Shown here: positions 58,572-64,000 of the stretch, piece after piece
Layout: each line of letters starts with the position of its first letter
Position numbering within the stretch: position 1 is the stretch's first letter
NCBI RefSeq assembly: GCF_014281125.1
Contig: NZ_JACOEA010000003.1
Coordinates: forward strand, 124,001 to 188,000
DNA from: Lawsonibacter celer
Lineage (GTDB): Bacteria; Bacillota; Clostridia; Oscillospirales; Oscillospiraceae
Reading direction: 5' to 3'
Length of the DNA: 64,000 nucleotides
Translations under genes and position numbers: made by a program
The notes under the pieces: generated by a model
What the model saw: the letters and a program-made list of their open reading frames with translations, nothing else
Database searches by the model: none
What the model was told of the DNA's origin: nothing

Positions 58572-59567
58572 ATGCTTCAGGATGAAGTGCTGGCCCTGCT
58601 GAAGTCCAGCGGGGCGGGATTTCTGTCCGGGGAGGAGATGAGCCGGACCCTGCAGGTCAGCCGGGCGGCGGTTTGGAAGGCCATGGAGGCCCTGCGCCGG
58701 GAGGGGTATCAGATCGCCTCCGCGCCCCGGCGGGGCTACCGGCTGGAGGGCTCCCCCGACCGGCTCAGCGCCGGGGAGCTGGCCGGGGAACTGGCCGGGC
58801 GGACCGTGGGAGGCGCCCTGGTGTGTCTGGACTGTGTGGACTCCACCAACAGTGAGGTGAAGCGCCGGGCTCTGGAGGGCGCGCCTGACGGCCTGGCCGT
58901 CATCGCCGGGCGGCAGACCGGCGGCCGGGGCCGCCGGGGCCGCTGCTTTGTGTCCCCGGCGGACAAGGGGCTGTATCTGTCCGTGCTGCTGCGTCCCCGC
59001 TGCACGCTGGAGCAGGTGACCACCCTCACCGCCTGGACCGCAGTGGCGGTGTGTAACGCCATCCAAGGGGTATGCGGCGTGCGCCCCGGCATCAAATGGA
59101 CCAACGACCTGATACTGGACGGCCGCAAGGTCTGCGGCATTCTCACCGAGCTGGGCCTGGAGGGGGAAACTGGGGCTTTGGAGTATGTGGTGGTGGGCGT
59201 GGGTGTCAACCTGACCCAGACGGAGGAGGATTTCGGCCCGGAGGTGGCCCCGGTGGCCATCTCCCTTGCCCAGGCCCTGGGCAAGGCGCCCCGCCGGGCG
59301 GAGCTGGCCGCCGCGCTTCTCATTGCCCTGGATGAGCTGTATACCGCCTTCCCCCTCCGGGCGGCAGACTATCTCGCCCGCTACCAGGCGGACTGTGTGA
59401 CCACGGGAAAGCAGGTGCGGCTGATCCGCCCCGGCGGCGAGCAGGAGGCCTTTGCCGAGGCCGTGGACGACCAGTTCGCCTTGGTGGTCCGCCTGCCTGA
59501 CGGCCGCCGGGAGACCGTCTCCTCCGGCGAAGTGAGCGTAAGAGGTCTGCTGGGTTACACGGATTAA
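58572..59567 (+). CDS. birA: Biotin-protein ligase and biotin operon repressor BirA
   Basis: The 331-residue bifunctional protein has an N-terminal winged HTH (LSGEEMSRTLQVSRAAVWKA), the ligase core with the biotinyl-AMP loop GRQTGGRGRRGR, KWTNDLILDGRKVCGIL and VVVGVGVNLTQ, and a C-terminal SH3-like domain. It attaches biotin to carboxylase carriers and, when idle with biotinyl-AMP, binds DNA. GGGAGG precedes ATG 58572. Two operators in its own promoter and that of bioY show direct feedback. Confidence 0.97.
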   Translation: MLQDEVLALLKSSGAGFLSGEEMSRTLQVSRAAVWKAMEALRREGYQIASAPRRGYRLEGSPDRLSAGELAGELAGRTVGGALVCLDCVDSTNSEVKRRALEGAPDGLAVIAGRQTGGRGRRGRCFVSPADKGLYLSVLLRPRCTLEQVTTLTAWTAVAVCNAIQGVCGVRPGIKWTNDLILDGRKVCGILTELGLEGETGALEYVVVGVGVNLTQTEEDFGPEVAPVAISLAQALGKAPRRAELAAALLIALDELYTAFPLRAADYLARYQADCVTTGKQVRLIRPGGEQEAFAEAVDDQFALVVRLPDGRRETVSSGEVSVRGLLGYTD

Positions 59568-59594
59568 CCGACCCGCAGAGGGGAAAATTTTTTC

Positions 59595-59650
59595 TTGACA
59601 TTTCCCCTTTCTCCGCTATAATAGGACAAGGTGTCAAGACACCTTATTTT
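59595..59650 (+). promoter_or_regulatory. Promoter of the PTS IIC-like gene with a small 5' hairpin
   Basis: TTGACA (59595-59600), 16 bases, TATAAT (59617-59622). Just below, AAGGTGTC (59628-59635) pairs with GACACCTT (59638-59645), followed by ATTTTT. An early hairpin with a T run might attenuate transcription or protect the message. Confidence 0.75.
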
Positions 59651-59691
59651 TCCTGTTTTACAGATTTTAAGAGGAGAGAGGGACGCCCCCC

Positions 59692-60798
59692 ATGGGTAAA
59701 TGTAAGGAATTTCTCCAGCGCAAGAATATCGTGATCTCTGCCAGGCGGTATGGTATCGACGCCTTGGGCGCCATGGCGCAGGGGCTCTTTGCCTCCCTGC
59801 TGATCGGCACCATCCTCAACACTGTGGGCGCGCAGTTCCACATCACATTTCTCACCGCTCAGGTGATTACCATCAACGACGTAGGCTACACCATTGGCGG
59901 GTTGTGCTCCTTTATGAGCGGCCCGGCCATGGCGGTGGCCATTGGCTATGCCCTGCAGGCGCCCCCGCTGGTCCTCTTCTCCCTGGTGACCGCCGGCTAC
60001 GCCTGCAACGCCCTGGGTGGGGCGGGCGGGCCGCTGGCTGTGCTCTTTGTGGCCATCATTGCCGCGGAATGCGGCAAGGCGGTCAGCAAGGAGACCAAGG
60101 TGGATATTCTGGTCACCCCCATTGTCACCATTCTGGTGGGGATCGGCGTGGCGTGGCTCATTGCCCCGCCCATCGGAAAGGCGGCCAGCGCCTTCGGCCT
60201 TTTGATCATGAAGGCCACTGTGCTTCAGCCCTTCTGGATGGGCATGCTGGTATCCATTCTGGTGGGAATCGCCCTGACCCTGCCCATCTCCTCCGCGGCG
60301 ATCTGTTCGGTGCTCGGCCTGACTGGTCTGGCCGGAGGGGCGGCGGTGGCGGGCTGCTGCGCCCAGATGGTGGGCTTTGCGGTCATGTCCTTCCGGGAGA
60401 ACCGCTGGGGCGGGCTGGTCAGTCAGGGGCTGGGTACCTCCATGCTCCAGATGGGCAACATCGTCAAAAACCCCCGCATCTGGATCCCCCCCATTTTGAC
60501 CTCCGCCATTACCGGCCCCATCGCCACCTGCCTGTTCCGTCTGGAGATGAACGGCGCGCCCATCAATTCCGGCATGGGCACCTGCGGTCTGTGCGGCCAG
60601 CTGGGCGTCTGGACCGGCTGGCTTTCCCCCAGTGAAAAGGCCCTGGAAAACGGCGCCGCCGCCATTGTGCCCGGCGCTGGGGACTGGCTGGGCCTGATCC
60701 TGATTTCGTTCGTCCTCCCCGCCGTACTCACCTGGCTGTTCGGCCTGTTTTTCCGGCGGATCGGCTGGATCAAAGAGGGCGATCTGACCCTGAGCTGA
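59692..60798 (+). CDS. PTS-type EIIC-like permease (PTS_EIIC_2 family)
   Basis: This 368-residue membrane protein has about ten helices and matches the PTS_EIIC_2 family (YitT-distant, single IIC domain): RRYGIDALGAMAQGLFASLL near the start, LGGAGGPLAVLFVAIIAAE, the NGAPINSGMGTCGLCGQLGV loop, and WLGLILISFVLPAVLTWLFG. No EIIA or EIIB domain is fused or encoded next to it, so it may transport without classic phosphorylation, or use partners elsewhere. GAGGAGAGAGG precedes ATG 59692. Substrate unknown. Confidence 0.85.
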   Translation: MGKCKEFLQRKNIVISARRYGIDALGAMAQGLFASLLIGTILNTVGAQFHITFLTAQVITINDVGYTIGGLCSFMSGPAMAVAIGYALQAPPLVLFSLVTAGYACNALGGAGGPLAVLFVAIIAAECGKAVSKETKVDILVTPIVTILVGIGVAWLIAPPIGKAASAFGLLIMKATVLQPFWMGMLVSILVGIALTLPISSAAICSVLGLTGLAGGAAVAGCCAQMVGFAVMSFRENRWGGLVSQGLGTSMLQMGNIVKNPRIWIPPILTSAITGPIATCLFRLEMNGAPINSGMGTCGLCGQLGVWTGWLSPSEKALENGAAAIVPGAGDWLGLILISFVLPAVLTWLFGLFFRRIGWIKEGDLTLS

Positions 60799-60814
60799 AG
60801 CGCTTTTGATACAG

Positions 60815-60852
60815 CGGCAGCCCCGGCCAAAGGCCGGGGCTGCCGTTTCTTT
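60815..60852 (+). terminator. Terminator after the PTS IIC-like gene
   Basis: A perfect 14-bp stem (CGGCAGCCCCGGCC / GGCCGGGGCTGCCG), AAA loop and short T run. Confidence 0.88.
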
Positions 60853-60866
60853 CTCTGTTCCGCCGA

Positions 60867-60895
60867 TAGACAAACCGGAACCACCGGGCTATAAT
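60867..60895 (+). promoter_or_regulatory. Promoter of the SEL1-repeat gene
   Basis: TAGACA (60867-60872), 17 bases, TATAAT (60890-60895). The TATAAT overlaps the upstream in-frame ATG at 60894, which is why that start is rejected in favour of 60930. Confidence 0.8.
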
Positions 60896-60929
60896 GAAAC
60901 AACCGAACCGAGAGAATGGAGTGGATGCA

Positions 60930-63557
60930 ATGGGTCCGGAACACAACGCAGACTGGGAGTCCTCCGGCGCGCAGGAGGTTATTTTTGTGGATACCCCCCT
61001 CATTCAGCGGGCGCTGGATGAGTTAAACCGCTCCAAGGAGGAGTTCCGCGCTCTTTTGGAGCAGGCTGAATCCGGCGATCCGGCGGTCTGGTACGACTTG
61101 GCCATCCGGTACTTAGAGGGCGACGGTGTGGAACGGGACCCGGCGCAGGCCGTCCACTGGCTGGAGCAGGCCGCCGAGGACGGAGACCTGCGGGCCATGG
61201 ACGTGCTGGGCCGTTGCTATCTGCTGGGCAGCAGCGGGGAAAAGGACCCCGCCCGCGCCATAGAGCTCTATCGGCAGGCCGCCGACCAGGGCCATCTGCC
61301 CGCTCTGTGCGACCTTGGCCTATGTTATGAAAACGGCGACGGGGTGGACGCCGACCCCGCCCGCGCCGCAGAGCTCTATCAGCAGGCCGCCGAGGGTGGC
61401 TATGCCCCGGCCATGTGCAATCTGGCGGTGTGCTACCTCAACGGCATCGGGGTGGAGAAGGACCTTACCCAGACCGTCCTCTGGCTGGAAAGGGCCGCGG
61501 AGCAGGACTTTCCCCGGGCCCTGGGCATCCTGGGGGACTGCTGTCGGGAGGGGCTTGGCATGCCCCAGGACCTGGCCCGGGCAGCGGCCCTCTACCAGCG
61601 GGCCGCCGACCGGAACTACCCTCCCGCCATGTGCAATCTGGGTCTGTGCTATGAAAACGGAGACGGGGTGGACGCCGACCCGGTGAAAGCCGCCCAGCTC
61701 TATCGTCAGGCCGCCGACAACGACGACCGGGCCGCCATGTGCAACCTGGCGGTCTGCTACCTCAACGGCATCGGGGTGGAGAACGACCCCAGCCAGGCCA
61801 TCCCCTGGCTGGAGCGCTCCGCCCAGTTGGGGCATCTGCGGGCCATGGACATCCTGGGCGACTGCTATTGGTCGGGCCGGGGGGTGGAAAGGGACCACAG
61901 CCGATCGGCCCAACTCTACCAGCAGGCGGCGGAGCAGGACTACCCCCCCTCGGTGTGCAGCCTGGGCCTGTGCTATGAGGGTGGGGACGGGGTGCCGCAG
62001 GACCAGGACAGGGCCGCCGCGCTCTATCAGCAGGCGGCGGAGCGAAGCTACCCGCCCGCCATGTGCAACTTGGCGGTGTGCTATATGAACGGCATCGGCG
62101 TGGAGCGGGATCTCTCCCAGGCCATCACCTGGCTGGAGTGCTCCGCCGAGTATGGCCACGTGCGGGCCATGGACATTCTGGGCGACTGCTGCTGGTCGGG
62201 CCGGGGGATGGAGAAAGACCAGGCCCGGGCCGCCCAGCTCTATGAAAAGGCCGCCGGGCAACAGTATCCCCCCTCCCTGTGCAGCCTGGGCCTGTGCTAT
62301 GAGACAGGGGGCGGAGTGGCGGAGGACCAGGCCCGGGCCGCCGCGCTCTACCGACAGGCCGCGGACCGGGACTATGCCCCGGCCATGTGCAACCTGGCGG
62401 TCTGCTATCTCAACGGCATCGGGGTGGAGAAGGATCTCCCCCAGGCCATCACCTGGCTGGAGCGCTCCGCCCAGCTGGGCCATGGGCGGGCCCAGAACAT
62501 CCTGGGCAACTGCTATCAGGACGGGGACGGCGTGGAAGCCGACCAGGGCAGGGCCGCGCAGCTCTACCGGCAGGCCGCAGACCAGGGCTATCCGCCCGCC
62601 ATGTGCAGCCTGGGCTACTGCTACGAGGCGGGCCAGGGTGTGGAGCGGGACGCTGTCAAGGCAGTGGAGTGGTACCGTCGCTCCGCCGAGGCGGGCTACG
62701 CCACCGCCATGTGTAATCTGGCCTACTGTCTGGAGTACGGCATCGGCGCAGAGAAGGATCAGGTTCAGGCCGTGGAGTGGTACCGCCGCTCCGCGGAACT
62801 GGGACATCCCCGGGCCCTGTGCAACCTGGGCCTGTGCTATGAGTGCGGTGACGGCGTGGCGGAGGACCCCGTCCAGGCCGCGCAGCTCTACCGGCAGGCC
62901 GCAGACGCGGGCTACGCACCGGCCATGTGCAATCTGGCGGTCTGCTATCTCAGCGGCATCGGGGTGGAGACCGATCCCAGCCAGGCCATCCCCTGGCTGG
63001 AGCACTCCGCCCAGCTGGGCCACGCCAGGGCGCAGAGCATTCTGGGCGACTGCTGCCGTCGGGGCAATGGATTGGACCAGGACCCCGCCCGGGCGATCCG
63101 GCTCTATCACCAGGCCATTGACCAGGGTTACCCCGGTGCCATGTGCAATTTGGGCCTGTGCTATGAACTAGGCGAGGGTGTGGAAAAAAATCTGCCCCGA
63201 GCGGTGGAGCTCTACCGGCGGGCCGCAGACCTGGGCGACCGGGCGGCCAGATGCAATCTGGGCTACTGTCTGCTGGAGGGTATCGGCATCCAGCGGGACC
63301 CCGCCCAGGCGGTGGAGTGGTTCCGCAAGGCTGCGGAGCAGGGGCTGCCCCGGGCCTACTGCCTGCTGGGCGAGTGCTACCTGGAGGGCAAAGGCGTCGC
63401 TCCGGACCGGGAAAAGGCCCTCTCCCTGTACCGCAAGTCCGCCCAGCAGGGGTATCAGCCGGCCAAGGAGGAGCTGGAAAAGCTGGAGGCCAAGTCCATC
63501 CCCTCCACCCCCAAGGCGGAGAAAAAATCCCTGTTCAAGCGCATTTTTGGAAAATAA
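60930..63557 (+). CDS. Large SEL1-repeat protein (22 repeats)
   Basis: The 875-residue soluble protein has no signal peptide. After about 50 residues it consists of 22 consecutive 36-residue SEL1-like (TPR-related) repeats with the pattern LGxCYxxGxGVxxDxxxAxxLYxxAAxxG, ending in a short basic tail. Repeats 2-14 follow a strict three-repeat order (LGDC type, GLCYE type, AVCYLNGIGVE type), so the gene grew by duplication of a 324-base unit. Each repeat keeps one or two Cys. SEL1 proteins are scaffolds that hold other proteins; the partner here is unknown. GGAG precedes ATG 60930. It is convergent with a signal peptidase gene. Confidence 0.93.
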   Translation: MGPEHNADWESSGAQEVIFVDTPLIQRALDELNRSKEEFRALLEQAESGDPAVWYDLAIRYLEGDGVERDPAQAVHWLEQAAEDGDLRAMDVLGRCYLLGSSGEKDPARAIELYRQAADQGHLPALCDLGLCYENGDGVDADPARAAELYQQAAEGGYAPAMCNLAVCYLNGIGVEKDLTQTVLWLERAAEQDFPRALGILGDCCREGLGMPQDLARAAALYQRAADRNYPPAMCNLGLCYENGDGVDADPVKAAQLYRQAADNDDRAAMCNLAVCYLNGIGVENDPSQAIPWLERSAQLGHLRAMDILGDCYWSGRGVERDHSRSAQLYQQAAEQDYPPSVCSLGLCYEGGDGVPQDQDRAAALYQQAAERSYPPAMCNLAVCYMNGIGVERDLSQAITWLECSAEYGHVRAMDILGDCCWSGRGMEKDQARAAQLYEKAAGQQYPPSLCSLGLCYETGGGVAEDQARAAALYRQAADRDYAPAMCNLAVCYLNGIGVEKDLPQAITWLERSAQLGHGRAQNILGNCYQDGDGVEADQGRAAQLYRQAADQGYPPAMCSLGYCYEAGQGVERDAVKAVEWYRRSAEAGYATAMCNLAYCLEYGIGAEKDQVQAVEWYRRSAELGHPRALCNLGLCYECGDGVAEDPVQAAQLYRQAADAGYAPAMCNLAVCYLSGIGVETDPSQAIPWLEHSAQLGHARAQSILGDCCRRGNGLDQDPARAIRLYHQAIDQGYPGAMCNLGLCYELGEGVEKNLPRAVELYRRAADLGDRAARCNLGYCLLEGIGIQRDPAQAVEWFRKAAEQGLPRAYCLLGECYLEGKGVAPDREKALSLYRKSAQQGYQPAKEELEKLEAKSIPSTPKAEKKSLFKRIFGK

Positions 63558-63600
63558 GCGGAGCAGGGCGTCCCCCTCGGGGGCGCCCTGCTCCGCTTAT
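63554..63600. terminator. Long hairpin between convergent genes
   Basis: A 22-bp stem (one G-T pair) with a three-base CTC loop starts just at the SEL1 stop codon. The outer AATAA/TTATT bases give it short A and T flanks, so it probably terminates both strands. Confidence 0.8.
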
Positions 63601-63604
63601 TACG

Positions 63605-64000
63605 TCATTGAATCCGTCCGAAATTCCGGAAGGGAAAAAACACCAGCTCCGCCCGGCCCAGAATGTACCGCTCGTCCACCGTGCCCAGGGTCACGTCCCG
63701 GCTGTCGTTGGAGTTGTTGCGGTTGTCCCCCATGACAAAGACCGAGCCCTCAGGCACTGTCACCGACGTCAATCCCCCATACCAAGGCGGACGCATGACC
63801 TCCTTCAGATACGGCTCGTCCAGGGCCGCGCCGTCCATGTATACCGTGCCTGTACCGTAGTCGATATCCACCTGCTGTCCCCCCACGGCGATCACCCGCT
63901 TGACAATGGGGCCCTCCGTGAGGTCAAAGGGCTTGGTGAGCACCACCACATCCCCCTGCCGGGGCCGGTATCCAATGCTGCGCACCAGCATCAAGTCGCC
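63605..64000 (-). CDS. lepB: Second signal peptidase I (5' end beyond window)
   Basis: The 131 visible residues are the C-terminal two thirds of a type I signal peptidase: DVVVLTKPFDLTEGPIVKRV with the catalytic Lys, the box D region, box E GDNRNNSNDSRD and the family ending. They closely resemble the enzyme at 9,712-10,287, including the end VFFPFRNFG. The catalytic Ser and the membrane anchor lie outside the window. It is convergent with the SEL1 gene. Confidence 0.93.
   Translation of the reverse strand, partial: GDLMLVRSIGYRPRQGDVVVLTKPFDLTEGPIVKRVIAVGGQQVDIDYGTGTVYMDGAALDEPYLKEVMRPPWYGGLTSVTVPEGSVFVMGDNRNNSNDSRDVTLGTVDERYILGRAELVFFPFRNFGRIQ

Noticed and set aside
59595..59691. A T-box or riboswitch in front of the PTS IIC-like gene
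   Set aside because: The leader is only about 65 bases with one 8-bp hairpin, too short for a known riboswitch class.
61320..63110. A 596-codon minus-strand frame in the SEL1 gene with its own repeats
   Set aside because: The repeats are only the reflection of the SEL1 repeats on the other strand.
60930..63557. Regularly spaced direct repeats as a possible CRISPR array
   Set aside because: The repeat period is 108 bases, repeats are degenerate and continuous, and they encode SEL1 units.
1..64000. tRNA or rRNA genes
   Set aside because: No cloverleaf with conserved TTCGA arm and CCA end, and no rRNA-like stretch, was noticed on either strand by eye; a covariance search would be needed to be sure.

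Overview
The window reads as chromosome of a GC-rich, spore-forming, anaerobic Firmicute of class Clostridia, probably an Oscillospiraceae gut bacterium of the Flavonifractor/Lawsonibacter type. The basis is the mix of a sporulation yab cluster (yabP, yabQ, divIC, yabR, a SpoVB-like flippase, mazG, an S4 protein), strong GGAGG ribosome sites, GC-rich codon use, a CIRCE element, BirA-type biotin control, ferredoxin/flavodoxin proteins and sigma-54 regulated CoA catabolism. The species call is inference. No rRNA, tRNA or CRISPR array was seen.

Bases 1-3.6 kb hold an exopolysaccharide acylation module: acyltransferase-3 (cut by the window edge), MBOAT acyltransferase and a DHHW/AlgX-like protein. 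From 3.8 to 21 kb lies housekeeping: pyruvate kinase, an MBL/beta-CASP nuclease, glucose-6-phosphate isomerase, a small P-loop protein, signal peptidase I, a YhaN/YhaO (SbcCD-like) pair, YmdB, a lipoprotein, htpG behind a perfect CIRCE operator, an EFR1-type flavodoxin-ferredoxin, an XRE-type membrane regulator interrupted at a 13-base homopolymer, TtcA, and rplM-rpsI.

From the 3' end of rpsI (about 21.94 kb) to about 41.25 kb is a decayed integrated island. The last 18 codons and the stop of rpsI recur at 41,197-41,253, followed by what looks like the original rpsI terminator, and a 27-bp direct repeat lies just inside each end. The island carries an excisionase-like HTH protein, three overlapping small genes, XRE regulators, a macro-domain/DUF2200/VWA group, a catalytically dead resolvase-like protein, an IreB-like protein, an ImmA/IrrE protease and several frameshifted genes. 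No integrase remains. In its middle sits an intact maltodextrin operon: binding protein, two permeases, LacI-type regulator, 4-alpha-glucanotransferase, alpha-glucan phosphorylase and a dedicated ABC ATPase. Two tandem GGAAACGTTTCC-type operators lie just below its promoter.

From 41.3 to 50.3 kb: a TetR/nitroreductase/flavodoxin-fragment locus, then a catabolic cluster. A BKACE-family enzyme and a sodium:solute symporter are divergent from a CoA-transferase, an SLC13-like carrier and a PAS-AAA-Fis sigma-54 activator. The shared intergenic region has a sigma-54 (-24/-12) promoter facing each way and repeated motifs that could be activator sites. This is the most promising uncharacterised system in the window.

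From 50.4 kb: purine nucleoside phosphorylase with an amidohydrolase, the yab sporulation/division cluster split into two convergent halves, bioY and birA divergent across two BirA-type operators, a PTS IIC-like permease, an 875-residue SEL1 protein of 22 repeats built from a three-repeat unit, and a second signal peptidase I running off the end.
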